Position numbers and translations under genes: made by a program. The notes beneath the pieces are model-generated. The model made no database searches, was not told the DNA's origin, and saw only the letters and a list, made by a program, of their open reading frames with translations. From assembly GCA_028023455.1 (NCBI GenBank), contig JAQFVV010012537.1, forward strand, positions 1,734,001 to 1,798,000: DNA of 64,000 bases, in the 5' to 3' direction. Each line of letters begins with the position of its first letter. The first letter of the stretch is position 1. Origin of the DNA: Epiperipatus broadwayi. Its lineage: Eukaryota > Onychophora > Udeonychophora > Euonychophora > Peripatidae. Of this stretch, positions 35,401 to 48,500 are shown one piece after another.

Positions 35401-37789
35401 CAGTAAAAACTTATTTGCTAAAAAGTGTTTCAAGTAAGTTACAAAAATTTGTATTTATATTAAATATTACAGCAAAATAAAGAAAATGGTAAATATAGTG
35501 ATATTTGTGAAACATTAATATTCTTTCAGAATAAAAAAAAATTCAAATTATAAAAATAGATATAATAAACCATTTAAATTAAAAGAATAAATTAAAAAAA
35601 ATTAAAGTAAAAATTTAAACATTTGATAAAGAAAATGGAGGAAATAAAAATGAAGACTAGAAATTTCAATAAATTAATAGATTTTTAATAGGAACAATAA
35701 ATATTAGAATTAAAATATATTATAAGTTTAGCTTAAAATAATAAAAGTTTACAAAGCTGAAGTATGAATAAATATTTGTAAAGCTGAGGTATGAATAAGT
35801 AAAGAAAAAAATAAAAGTAGAAAAAAAAACATTTGCTTAGAAGACTAATGCTAAAAATAATAATGCTGGAAAATATAAGACAAAGTATATCTATTATTGA
35901 AAATACTGAATTGCTCACATATTTTGAAGTGAAGATCTTGTAAAAATCAAAACATATAAATGTTTTACAGACAACTGGAGTGTACTATTTCAAAACAGGA
36001 AGTGATGATTACACTCCTGCAAGGTATTTTACAATTTACATAACATTTTGTAGTCTATATATGCATATCTTAGTTATTCCATTATAAATATATTAAGCAT
36101 CAGGCTTACTTCTAATCCTGGTTAGGCTAGATTTGCATTCTCAAAAGTGTGATTTCTAATAGGTAGTTAAGACAAGACTATCCTCCTCTCAATAAAGCAC
36201 ATAAAAAATAATGCATAACTCCACATTTAATCCTTTTTATTTGGCTTCTTGGATTGCCATTTTTAATAACATTTGTCTTTGACAGAGAAATAATTTAATT
36301 TTCATGAGAAACAAAGTAAAATCTAGACTGAATCAATTAACAAAATATAATAAAACAATAGAATTAAAATAAATGAAAAATATGTTGTTGTTTTTCTATG
36401 ACATTAAAAACAAAAGAAATCTAAATAGAACATAGATATTTAATATTATTCCTAATTTTCATCTAAGTTCTATTTTTAATTAACGTTTTTATTCTAAAAT
36501 TTATATACTGGAATGACAGACATAAAATATAGGATTGGAATATTTCATTTTCTGAATTCAAATGAAGAAAGAAACAGGAAGATAAACATATATATATAAC
36601 TTTACAATAAATTTTAGCTGATTCTTGCTATATTACTACCAATTTTTATATATAAAAATTATTATTTTTACTCATTATTAAGCACAAAGATGTAAAGCTT
36701 TAATGTACACACAAAGCATAATAATGCAGAATTTATTATATATACTAAAATAGACTAGATTTTAAGAAAATTATATTTTAATGAATACAAAACAAAATGT
36801 GATAAAAGAATATCTTATTATCATTATTTAGATTAAACAACAACAAAAAAAGTGCATTCCAAACATTTGCAATATATTTACAAAAATTAGAAAAATAATT
36901 CACTATAAATAATATGTAAAAAAAAAAAAAAAATTTTAAATAATGGATTTATTGGTTAATTTGCTGTTCTTGGAAAATATCAAATATCTTAATAATCTAG
37001 ATTTATTATAAAACAATAGAAATTGCAAGAATATTGTGGTTTTATAAAAGCATTTGAGGTCTTTTTGATTTTTATGATTTATGTGAATCTCAAATGACAA
37101 TATTCCTGCAATTTTCAATTGTTTTCTTACAAATTAGTATAGATACTTAAGATTACTGATATTTTCCAAAAATGACAAATTAATTGAGAACCAGATTACT
37201 TTATTTTTTTATTTTTTATTAGCCTATTTACATAAAAGCATTATTTAAAAAAAATATTTTTTTACATAATATTTTTTTACTTTTTAGCCACAAATGTAAT
37301 ATTTTCATTGATTCAGTTGCTAAGGAGTTTTCTTGAAAAATATAAGAATAGGAGTTTAAGTTCTAAATGAGAACAGATTTTTTTTCATTGTCAAAATTTT
37401 TACAGAAATATACACAGACAGAGAAAGTTAATGTAAAAGCATTTAATAAAATCTTTTTTATTAGGAAAAAAAATTTTTTTACTTAGCTTTAACAAAATGA
37501 TTTTATATTTAAGACATGATTTACAAAATTTTAGTTGTCAGCTATATTAGTATCTAAACTGATTAGGTGCTGTTGAAAATGATGTATATAATTTGTTATA
37601 TGAATTTGTTTGTATATTTAAGCTTTAATTAATGCCTGAATCACCAGAAGTGACTAATTCAATCAAAAAATATCACAGAGACAGGTTTAAATTGTCAAAA
37701 AATATCATGGAGGCAAGGTTACCTTTTTTATATCTTTTTAAGCTTTTAAACAAACTTTACATTTTTATTAAATGAAAAAAAAAGAAAAA
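35401..37789. other. A+T-rich stretch without a recognisable gene
   Basis: No homology recognised. A short imperfect direct repeat (TCAAAAAATATCAC / TCAAAAAATATCAT with downstream similarity) lies at 37663-37722. Confidence 0.4.
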
Positions 37790-39465
37790 ATACCTAATTA
37801 AAAACCTTTTTCAAATTTACAGCCACATTTTCTTTTAATATTAATTTTTTTCTATTAAAAATACTTCATTCAAATTTAACTCCATGATTAATTAATTTCT
37901 TCCATTATGTTATTTGTATTAATAAACTGTCCAAAGTATTTAGAATTATCAACTTCTTATAATTAATTTCTAATTATGAATGTTTAAGTTTTTTTCTTCT
38001 GTGAAATAGAACATTACTTTAGTCTTTTTAGTATTTAACTTTAGTCATACTTTCTTACATTTCTGAAGACCTGAAGTATTATTTATAAAAATAAAAAAAA
38101 TTCATTATCTGTAAAATCTAGATGACTTAAATAATCTCCACTGACTTTTATTCTCTTAGCCTCCCATTTTATTCCACAAAATATTTTTTGTAAAATTACT
38201 ATAAAAAGGGTGATGATATAAACTGCTCCTGTCATACTTTACCTTTGTCAATGTAAATCATATTAGTATCACCATGTAATCTAATCATGGCTGATGGAAT
38301 TTGATATGAATATGACAATATCCTAGATCTATATCTTTATAAATCAAAATTTTAATCATGGCAGAAATGCTCATAGAATCTAATGCCTTTTCATAATCTA
38401 TAAATTCAAAGCATAATGGCAACTCATATCATTGATCTTTTCTATAATTTCGCTCATATATGATCCACTATACTAAAATCACTTTTAAATTCATTGGGGG
38501 GAGGGGTAATTAAAATTCAAAGTTCATTGGACATAAGTTGTAATTATTTTGGTAAGGATTTTATATAGAAATGCTAAAAAAGATCTGTAATTTCTAGTAT
38601 CTTTTTTTTCTATCTCTCTTAAATCTCATCAATACAATTGCATTCTTCCATTTCATTGCTACATATTTATCATTGAAACATTTGGTATATAGTTTTAAAA
38701 ACAGTTTTTCTACTTCATCTGATTTTTTTAAAGATATCAATAATAATTGTATCATTTACTAGAGCTTTTCCCTTTGTAATATATTTAAGTGCATGCCTCA
38801 TGTCTTCATTTAAAATGCTGGGCAATTCGGAAGATATAATAATTATAGAGAAAATTTTGTTTTCTGTTCTCTATTGCTATATAATTTTTTATAGAACTCT
38901 TCCACGCATTTCAAGATATCATCTCTTTTTTAGTAATAGTCCTATCTTTTCTTCTAATTGTAAAAATGTTTTCTACCAATACAAAGATGTTGTTTTACAC
39001 TTTTGAGACTTATTCTTTTCTCTAGCTTTCCTTGCCAATTCATACTTGCATTTTCTTGTTTTGTTATTCTTTTTTTATTTTATTTTCTAAATATTTAATT
39101 TTTTTCAATAGATTGTTTTTAATTATTTCCATATTTATTTTTTTCTTCATAAATTGCTTTGGATTAATTGAAAATTTATTAATGAATTGTAACTATTTTT
39201 CATTATAGTTTTAGTAGAATATCAGTTACCTTCTTATTAATCTCTATTAAGTCTAAATCATCTTCAAAGTCTATCAATATTTTCAAATAACTAGCAAGAC
39301 CTAATTTAAATTTATTGGAGTAATTATGAAAGTTAGGAATATAAACTGTTAATACTGCTTTTTCAATAGTTTTCATATCTTTAATTTTGCATTAAAACAT
39401 ATCTTTCCTCTCATTAATTGACGATTTCCTGTGGCAAATCTATAAAGAACATTATAATCTTGAAA
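37790..39465 (-). pseudogene. RTE-type LINE, internal fragment
   Basis: A collinear but more decayed copy of the element at 17.8-20.6 kb. It matches from the AAACCTTTTTCAAA block (compare 18215) through the reverse transcriptase (the block around 38380, TGCCTTTTCATAATCTATAA, compare 18795) to the CGATTTCCTGTGGCAAAT region near 39420 (compare 19845-19870). The FADD box reads FTDNE-like near 38095, so catalysis is lost. It lacks the 3' end and most of the endonuclease. Greater divergence than the first copy indicates an older insertion or a related subfamily. Confidence 0.7.
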
Positions 39466-41110
39466 TAATCAAAGCAATAAGGAATTAGATATTTTTCTAT
39501 ATAAAGAAATAATTTGTAAAATAATTTATAATTACCTTACTACAATATTATTACTTATTAAACTTTAATTTTATTCGTATATAATTAAATGTGCTAGCAA
39601 AATAATAAAATATAATTAATTAATGAAATATAACTGTTAATAAAATATACAACAGTAAAGTAGCATTTGGCTCACTCGGAAGAATACCAGTATCTTGTAA
39701 TTTTATTTCTATATGCATCTGTGAGTGAATAAAGATATAATTTCCTGAACTATAAAATACTTTTAACAAGCAATATCCCATCTTTATTACTATGATTTTT
39801 GTAAAGTGCCATTATATATTATATATTTTTCAAAATAATGAACAAAATGCTTGAATTATATGACATGAAATTCACATGATTACAATTACAATGATAAAAT
39901 TGTGTAAGCAGTTTTTTTTTTTTGATTAATATATATTGAGATATTTTTTGTACAACATGAATAGAAAAGAAATAATTAAAAGAACATTCAAAATTTTTAA
40001 ATTTTTTTAAACAATGCATAATCAGAAAATTAAAGCACCAATACTGTTGGGTCTCAATTGTTAGTATGATAAAAAGAAATTCAATAAAACGTCTCTTCTC
40101 TCTTGTAGGACTACATTGGGTTCATTAGAAAATCTTGATATAGCTAAAAACAGTTTTGAGACTATCAGATTATAAACTTTGGGGCAAATTTTACATTGTT
40201 ACAAATGATTTTATATGATCATTTTCCATTATGAAGATATCATAATTAATTCTTTATAAAAATCCATCATTATATATTTCAAATAGACTTTAAATAACAA
40301 TGCCTTAGCTTCTAACTTTACTTAGCACTTTTATTATCCATCTTTAAAAAATTTATTAATTTTTTTAATAAATATATTTTTTTCAAACATTTTTTATATT
40401 ACTTCTATATTTGTAAAAGTATCCATTCAATCTATATTATTCATTTTCTCTCAAATTTACATTTCAATAAACTCTAATCTTGTTTCCATTCTTTTTCTAA
40501 TCATTTCAATTTTTGCATTATATAAAACTATATCCTTTCTTAATCATAATTTCAAAATAATATATTTGACTTATAATAAACTTGTTTCCCATAGCAATTT
40601 TATATTATCTTAATAATTAGTTTCTTAATCACTAAAAAAATAATAGACTTTTAAATAAACTACTGCCAATAAATTTCACTATTTCTACTTATTTTATTAT
40701 AATGTTTTAATTTTAATTCAAGTTATTTATAGTCCAATTTTATAAAAGTTTATCATTATTTATATATTATTTTCATAGGTTCACTGTTACTGACAAAAAA
40801 TTATATCATATTATCAAAAAATGAATTAATGAACTATTTCTTTTTTATGATAACTTCATTTTTGTTAAATAAATTAATACAGTATCTTATATAAAGAAAT
40901 TTAAAAGCAAATCAGAGAAACAATAGTCCTAACTTTTTCTATTTATTGACTAAAACAAATTAATTAATGAAAACTGAATATAAGTATTTGAAATATTTTT
41001 TAATAACTTTGACTTAAAAATTGCTCTGGATCAAGAAATTAGGATTATTTAGGCTAAATCTTTATCTTCTTTTTTAATTATCATCTAATTTAAAAAGTAC
41101 TTTATTTTTT
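39466..41110. other. A+T-rich stretch without a recognisable gene
   Basis: No homology recognised on either strand. Confidence 0.4.
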
Positions 41111-41114
41111 AAAT

Positions 41115-41235
41115 GTTTAGAAAATTATGAAAATAGATGGGCAATTAAAATCTTCAACTGGATTTTAAGAGATTGTGAAAGATTTAGATAAAATATCACA
41201 TGTAAGATCTACTGAAGTATGATGTAAAGAAAAAA
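41115..41235 (+). pseudogene. RTE-type LINE, small C-terminal fragment
   Basis: Plus-strand translation gives NRWAIKIFNWILRDCERF, equivalent to NRWTIEILKWIPR in the first RTE copy. About 40 residues only. No tail seen. Confidence 0.4.
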
Positions 41236-41449
41236 AGCTATGAATAGAAAAAAATGGATTAAACTTAGAGAAATAATTTTCATTCTTAATTGAATTGGCA
41301 ATTTCTTGCAAAATGTCTGAAGCAATGCCATTAATAAGAATGATTTGAAAGCTTGATTCCATCTTTTATTATTATTGAAAAATTGTTTTAATGTAAAATA
41401 TCGTAATGGTATTTTATTCTGTTTTTTATTCCATCTCTACATGATTTTA

Positions 41450-42440
41450 CTTACTTTTGTTATCATTTGTCCATTAGCTTTTTACAGCCACAACTACTTG
41501 TGACTTAAATCTTTTTGTTCTCACAAATTATTTGAAAAATAGGTTTTTCCCCAAGTTTATTCCCATTTTCTATGTCTTGCAAACATTGTTTATTATCTTA
41601 TTTAAATACTCTTTAGAATTTCCTATTTAGTAACATTGAAAAAATCTTTATCTTTTTTAATTTGGACTCCCCCTCTCTATTTCTTTAATTATTACTGCAT
41701 CTTTTGACATTCATTTCTAATTTTCTGAGTTTTTCATCTTATTCAAATTATTTTTTAATTCACCATTACTTATTTATTTCCTTCATTTTCAGTCATAATT
41801 TATCTGATTCACAAACAATTACATTTAAAACTCAAATCAATATCTAATTTTATATTATTCTTAAAAGCATAAAGAAAATATAACTCATGTATAAAACAAT
41901 CAAGTTTGCAGTTCATTATCAGCCTCATTCCAAGTTTACATATTTTCTCGTGATCAAGTTTTGCTATTAAAATTGAAGTTTATATTTCAAAGTACCAAGG
42001 TATAATCAGTTTGATTTTTATGAATCTATATATAGGTTCAGTGTCTTAGCTGTTTAAAATGTATAATAGAAAAAAAGTTTGTTGAATTTTCATAAGTTTA
42101 TTAGTCATTTTCCTACTATGCCTCTGTCTCAACCCCATACTTCAGTCACTGATCAATTTGTCTGAAAGTACTATTAATTTTGTCTGGATTTAATTATAAA
42201 CTTTAAAATTTCTTCTTTACTTCACTGAGCTGTTAGTATAGATTTGAATTATATTAATGTTAAATAATACCCCCACAAAATCAAATTGATACAGATCAAT
42301 CATTTATAGGATTATATCTCATGATAGTTCTTGCAATATCATTTCTAACAATGAAAGCCACATCACTTCTTTCTTTTTTATCTTGATGTAATAAATAAAA
42401 TGTTCTCCTGATCTAAAATAATGAATTAGCATTTAAAGAA
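41450..42440 (-). pseudogene. CFDP2-like LINE endonuclease fragment
   Basis: On the minus strand, near 42430-42190, pieces of VMWLSLLEMI/ VAFIVRNDIARTIM, YNPINDRS and IIQIYT appear in shifting frames. Near 42060-41990 the block FFIIHTFF ... LRHLTYIWIHKNQTDYTLV matches the NTLF...WTWxSPDGxxxNQIDYIL region. ADNEL then fits the SDHxL box. This order is that of the AP-endonuclease domain of RTE/BovB elements of the craniofacial development protein 2 type. The D of SDH is replaced (ADN) and frameshifts are frequent. The part below 41900 is too eroded to place, so the lower boundary is uncertain. Confidence 0.5.
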
Positions 42441-42699
42441 AAAATAATGATGGAAAGAAAATATCAATTGAAAATTGAGGATTTGGACCTGTAAAACACA
42501 TAAAGCTAAAGACAAATAGTGAATCAAAATGCTAGATGCAATATAACTACTTTAATTTTTTTTTTAAATTATAATTGAAGACTGGCAAAAATATTAAATG
42601 TGCATTAATTTTTAATATTATAAAAAATCAGTACTGTTGTTTGCATATTTTTGCTTTATCTTGTTGACAATGAGCTTTTTATTTGATTTGCATGTTTTT

Positions 42700-42795
42700 G
42701 TGCAGTGGTAAAGTAGCAAGACTGGGAGATGAAGATCTATGAATCATGGCTCACTTCTAGCAGTTCTGGTGCACAAACAACTTAGAAACTCTGAC
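42700..42795 (+). repeat. Possible tRNA-derived SINE relic
   Basis: GTGCAGTGGTAAAG resembles an A box (TGGCNNAGTGG) and TATGAATCATGGC, about 40 bases later, resembles a B box (GGTTCGANTCC). A similar right-hand part (CAGCTGCCATTCTGGCACTT) occurs near 46010. No cloverleaf could be drawn with confidence. Confidence 0.3.
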
Positions 42796-45700
42796 AAATA
42801 AAGCCTTTCATTTATGCAAAACCAATATTTTAGCAACAGTATAAAATTATTTCATATAAATAATAAAAAACACAATACATATTACATAACTAAAAATAAA
42901 AATTTTAAAGACAAACAATACAAATTCCAAAACAAATTTGTCAATTACAAATTCTAAAAGAGATTGTCTGAAATTATATATCAATTAATTTTCTAAGTCA
43001 ATATCAGTTTAGTATTACAACAATGTGAAATCTAAACAAATCTTGAAAACTTAGAATTGACCATATTTTCTTTCTCCCACTCCCCCATTCTCTCCCATTT
43101 TCTCAAAACAAAGAAGAAACTGAAAAGACAAATAATATTAAAAGTTTGACAAAAAATAAAAACTTGTCAATAAGAAGTTTTCAGATTCCATTTTCAATTT
43201 ATAAGTTATGTAATTATGATAAATCTCTTTTCCACATCCAAAAATCTTCGATTGATTAATTAGTCATCCCAATATTCTTCCATGATATCAATGCAATGCT
43301 TTAAAGAAACAAGAGAAAATGGAATACAGATAGCCAAATAGATTAGTACCCTATATAAATATACTGAACAGAAATTTATAATCTCTTTAAATATGTAAAT
43401 ATCAAAAAATATATAAAGTATCAAAGCAATAACAAAAAATAGACTTCACTATGAAGTTTAAAACAAACAAATAATATATTTAATAACAGAGATTTGATAT
43501 ATGTTATGAACATAATGCACAAATTAGAAAAATTACTGTTATTATAAATCTGCACTACAAAATAAATAATAGAATTATTAATCAAAAAGTTAATTTCTAA
43601 AAATAAATCAAAATTATATTAATGTTGCTATAATGTAAAACATTCATATGATAACCATCAGGTAAGAGCTTAATCTAAATATAATAAGAAATTTTAATAA
43701 CCATAAAGCCATAATTCATATCACTAACCACAAAACTCTCTATATATGTTTTGGGTCAAAAAATTCCACATATCTATTTTACTTAGAATAAGCAGGGTTA
43801 ATTTCAGAGACTTTAATAATCCTAAAAAAATGATAATAACACCAGTCTATAATGTAAAATTTCATAACAAAATTATAATATATATAAATTACATTCTCAA
43901 ACATAAGTCTGTGCAATGGCAATCTCATTGAAACAACAACCTGATATTTCATACATTTCAAGCTCTCAAAAACTCACAAAAATATTCCATCTAAGTCTTA
44001 TTTTCTACTATAACAAAGTTTTAAAACATTTTTATCTTTAATGAATCTTAAATGGAGTTTTAATTATAGACTAAGTAATAGCTATTACAGCTATAACCCT
44101 TTTGTTATTATCCAATCTTTTTATATTAATATAAAATCTATATATATATAGGGAGAGTAATTTTATTAACAATCAGATGTATATGTTTAAAATTTACTAA
44201 CAAAAGATAAATAACATATAGATAAAAGACAGTTTTTTAATATCTCAGTATAAGATAAAGGTTTTTCTAACATTCCCTTATTTAAAAAAACAATGAAAAA
44301 AAAAAGCATTATTTATCAGTTATGCCAATTACTTAGTAAAGAAGTTTAACAGATTTTATCTTTATTTTATTCTCCAGTTAAGCATAGCTAGATTCCCATT
44401 TCAACTAATATTGGAGATTCTGCTAAAATTAGAATATTAGCCAGTTTCTTAAAATAAAAATCCTAAGTTTGATTAGGTATAGAAAAGTGTCTTTGTTTGA
44501 ACTCAAATCCAGAATAGAGAAATAGTGATGGATGTTTACTATTGCGTTATAAACTATTAAAAATATATATACATAAATTTACTGAAAGTAATATTAAGTG
44601 CGTGTTATAATGTATAATTAATAATATTTGTTCATATAAAAATCAAAATACTTTATATCAAGTTTATATGTGATATAAGAAATTGTACAATAATGGTTGT
44701 TATACATTTCTGGATTGGAAAAGAATAGAGATTTAAAAAAGTAGTCGAATGATAAATATTAAAAATACCAACAGCCAATAAAGAATAACTGTGATAAAAA
44801 TTGGGCCAAAAATATTCACTTTTCAAAAAAAAAAATTTATTATAGAAGTGTGGGTGTAAACATACATATAAGTAATATATTTTAATAATATTTAATATAT
44901 AACAAGAACACTTTTTACTGAAAAAAATATTACTATCTTATCTGTTTTTAAGAATTAAAAAAGATTAATATTTATCAAATAAAACTACAATATTTACTAA
45001 TAATTTATGAAAATAAACATGTTAATCTTTATCTTTTCATTAATAGTAATTGTCAAATATCTTCTAGATTATAATTATTGCACTTTAATCTGCCTTTGCA
45101 ATACAAGAACATCTAACAAAAAATATTTTTATTCATATATATAGAATATAAGCATATTCCACACCACTTTTTTTTTAAAAGTTGTTTATTTATTATTAAA
45201 TTATTAATATCTAAAATATCTAATTATTCATCCTGACTTTTCTACTACCTCACATGGTCTTTATTAAAGGATTGCATATAGTCATATTTTTAAAAGTATT
45301 CCCAACAATTTTTGAAAATTTTTATACAATTTAGATTTATCAATCATTGAGAATATTTTTTAAAACTTGTCTTTCATATAAATATATTGTAATTCTTTGA
45401 TAAACATCAGTGAGATAGTCAAAATGGCAAGAGAAAAAAGATGGATATTAATGATTCAATGATAAATAAACAAGCTTTAAAGAAAAAATATGGAATATAT
45501 GTAATTATATATATTGTTTCTGGATTATTTTAGAAAGAAAAAATGAAATGAAGGTCAAGAGATTTTTATTTCTATTACAATAAGCACATATTTTCATTTT
45601 TCATTCAGTTAAAATTTAGATTGAAAATTTAAAATGCAATAAACAGAAAGTTCATTTTATATTTGACTTTATTGAGAATTAACAAAAAATAAATTATGTA

Positions 45701-46865
45701 AGCTAATCAAAAATGTAAACAAAAAGTTAACTTTATTATATAACATGTTCATGTATTCATTAATCAAAAGCTTACATTTGTAAAAGAAAACAAATGAGAA
45801 AATAAGTGATGTGTATAATTTAAACAAATTAAAAAAAACTAACATAAAGTAGAATAGTTGGAAATACAGATATGTAAATATATATTAATTTATTAATTGA
45901 TTTTATTGTAATTCATAAAGTATTGCACATTTACATATTACAGTATAACAAGAATTTAATTGACCTATGTGATGAGTGGCAGACTGAAACTTAAAGGTGC
46001 ATAGATTTCACCCAGCTGCCATTCTGGCACTTGAAACATTATTGTAAAAATTTAATGAAAGACAGATCAAATAGTCAATTTATAAAACATGAAGAAAATA
46101 TTATTAAGAGAAAATATTAGGATAGATAAAAATAAAAATATTTAAGACTGGATGCATTTTAAAAAGATCTCAACAATTATTAAAACAGTTTAATTCAATG
46201 GTAAATAGGGGACTTCAGATTTAAAGATTTCTGGATTGATTTTTAGCAAACAAAAAATTATCAATTTGGTTAACTAGAAAAACTTTTTGCTCAATCTATC
46301 ACTGGGTGACTTGAACCTATATGATCTTCTGAGTAATGACTTCAAAACAATTTAAATTACTTTAATAACTGACATTGATATAAAATTTATTTAAAAGCTA
46401 GAATACAAAACAATATGCATTTATATACCATATGAATACATTATTCTAATAATATTTAATATTGATACATATATTTTCTGAATATGTAAAAAAATACACA
46501 AGTTTATATCTCCAGAATACTATATGTTAATCTCTGTGATATCCTGCTCTCAGATGAAAAATCCAATTTTCATTTCATTTTTGTATAACTATAAGAATAG
46601 AACTTGGCTATATTATAAACTGACCCTGAAAATACTTCCTGATCATCTAAAACCCTTGTCCAAAAAAACCCAATAACATTCATCTTGCCTAAAGATTGAC
46701 ATATCCAATAGCTTCAATCAGAGTCTAAGATATTAGAGAAGATAAAACAATTTAATTAACTTTCTTGATCAAGATTACAGTTACTACACCTGTTTCTTTA
46801 TCTTTATTAAATTTCCTAATTTCTCAATGCACAAAAATCTATGGCAAACTACTTTAATCTAAATC
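42796..46865. other. A+T-rich stretch without a recognisable gene
   Basis: No homology recognised except a possible second SINE-like relic at 45970-46040. Confidence 0.4.
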
Positions 46866-47330
46866 ACTATATTTCAAAGCTCTGACTTCCAGCTCAGTTC
46901 ATTATATGCAACTTCTACATTATTATATTATATATAGAATATATGAGCATAGACTTTTACATGACTCACCACTCTCCACTCTATATCATAACATTGATAC
47001 ATTTGAATACATATATGTTGAAAAGATAAATAATCACCAATATGCATATTTCATGCTAAACCAGCAATCATCAGTTGATCCAGATTATCAATTCTACACA
47101 TATATGCAATAAGTGCTCAGATATGTATAATAAGATAGCCAATCTTCATACATTAATGAACAGGCTTCAATCCATTCCAACTCTTCAACTATCCATCCAA
47201 TTGAAAATTTGATGATGGAATGCTCAAAGGCCACCCTGAGGCCAAGATTTTCATCAACCCCATGTTGACCTAAAGTCAATCTGATCCCTCAAGTACAGAA
47301 CATAATCCATTTAATACATATATGAGGGAT
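46866..47330. repeat. Single-arm copy of the 24-kb fold-back repeat
   Basis: Matches one arm of 23952-24811 over its whole length, in the same direction as the left arm: CAGTTGATCCAGATTATCA and CACATATATGCAATAAGTG, then the TTGAAAATTTGATGATGGAATG block (compare 24220-24245). Having one arm only, it shows the unit before inverted duplication. It contains the hammerhead-like motif at 47043-47108. Confidence 0.75.
47043..47108 (-). ncRNA. Hammerhead-ribozyme-like motif (solo copy)
   Basis: Minus strand: TGCATAT (47108-47102), A before the predicted cut (47101), core CTGATGA (47074-47068), stem II with TGCT / AGCA around GGTTT, GAAA (47052-47049), then ATATGCA, whose first A is the last core A (47049-47043). 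Stem III is a full seven Watson-Crick pairs, repairing the wobble of the 24.6-kb copy. The closing pair of stem II next to the core is a T-T mismatch. Stem I has the same mismatches beside the first pair as the other copies. Confidence 0.5.
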
Positions 47331-47404
47331 GGGAAGACACCTCAACTATGTATAATTGAATTATATTTAAATAAGCAAATATTTTATCTAGCGCCGTGCT
47401 TGCA

Positions 47405-47625
47405 ATTATATTTCATTCCAATATCAGCCTTTCAAGCTAATTGAACACGCGCCTTTTGAGTGTTAAATAAATGAATACTCTCTTCTTCAATCCAAGATAT
47501 AGGGATTCTTTTTATTCCTTCAAAAATACTATATCTTGGATTGAAGAAGAGAGTATTCATTTATTTAACACTCAAAAGGCGTGCTCAATTAGCTTGAAAG
47601 ACTGATATTGGAATGAATTATATTT
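47405..47625. repeat. Long hairpin, arms about 95 bp, loop 26 bases
   Basis: 47405-47502 pairs with 47529-47625 with only a few mismatches and a two-base indel in the GCGCC block. The loop is GGATTCTTTTTATTCC plus ten bases. There is no coding capacity. It could be a small MITE or a hairpin-RNA precursor. It lies between the solo repeat and an RTE 3' fragment. Confidence 0.8.
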
Positions 47626-47659
47626 AGTAAATTAATCGCATGATACTACTTAATATAAT

Positions 47660-48400
47660 AACAGTATTTCAACTGAGTTTTTTGTTCATATTAATAATTT
47701 ATTAAACAGTCACAGTCTTCAAAATCTTCTCAGTAACTTAACTTTATGGAGACTATATATATATAATGGATTTTCTCAGAAGAAAAAAAAGATTGATAAA
47801 CATGAATTAGAAGAAATTAATAATTACAAATACCTTGATCAGATTATTAACATTAACAGAAATATAATAGATGAAATTAATCATAGAATTAAACTTGGAT
47901 GAAATGCTTTTGGTAGAAATAATTTAATGTTAAAAGGAAATATACCTATATGTTTGAAAATAAGAGTTTTTAATAGATGTGTTTACCAGTTCTGAGTTTT
48001 AATCTGAGAACTGAACATTTAACAATAAAACAATATAGAGACTTCAGATCACTCAACAAAATATGGAGAGACATTAGGATTAACAAGGAGAGATTAAAAA
48101 CAAATACATAGACGAGAGACTAAACAGGTATCATTGGCATCAGTGAAAAAAAATTAAGAGACTGAAATGGAGCTGGGAAAGATATATTGCTATAAGAGAT
48201 AATATGTGAACAGGTGATGTTTTAAACTGAATCCCAAAAGATCTAAAAAATGATTACGTGAGATGTTAAAAAATAAGGATGTTTATTGGAATGTTGTGAA
48301 GATGAGAAGCTGGGTATTAGAGTAGCTGAATTAAATCCAGAGATCTTCATTCTGTGGAAGATCGATGATGGGTGAAAATAATGATATATATAATAAATTA
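47660..48400 (+). pseudogene. RTE-type LINE, 3' fragment
   Basis: Plus-strand reading gives KKIDKHELEEINNYKYLDQI, NRNIIDEINHRIKLG, NAFGRNNLMLKGNIPICLK and VFNRCVYQF, then KIWRDIRINKER and LGIRVAELNPE, the usual order at the C-terminal end of RTE/BovB reverse transcriptases (EIxRRIxLGWxAFG, LPICLKxKVFNxCV). It ends near GATCGATGATGGGTG with a weak ATGAT tail. Stop codons interrupt it several times. The catalytic core is absent because the copy is 5'-truncated, as is normal for LINE insertions. The opposite strand to the copies at 17.8 and 37.8 kb. Confidence 0.7.
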
Positions 48401-48424
48401 AGTTTGATGTCTATATTCTTTCCA

Positions 48425-48500
48425 AAATATATGTAATATTCAAATTTTACTGTATTTAATATATATATAGATTTGAATATTACATATATATATATATATG
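48425..48500. repeat. A+T-rich hairpin and dinucleotide run
   Basis: ATATGTAATATTCAAAT pairs with ATTTGAATATTACATAT, followed by TA and GA dinucleotide repeats to about 48508. Probably simple-sequence origin. Confidence 0.5.
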
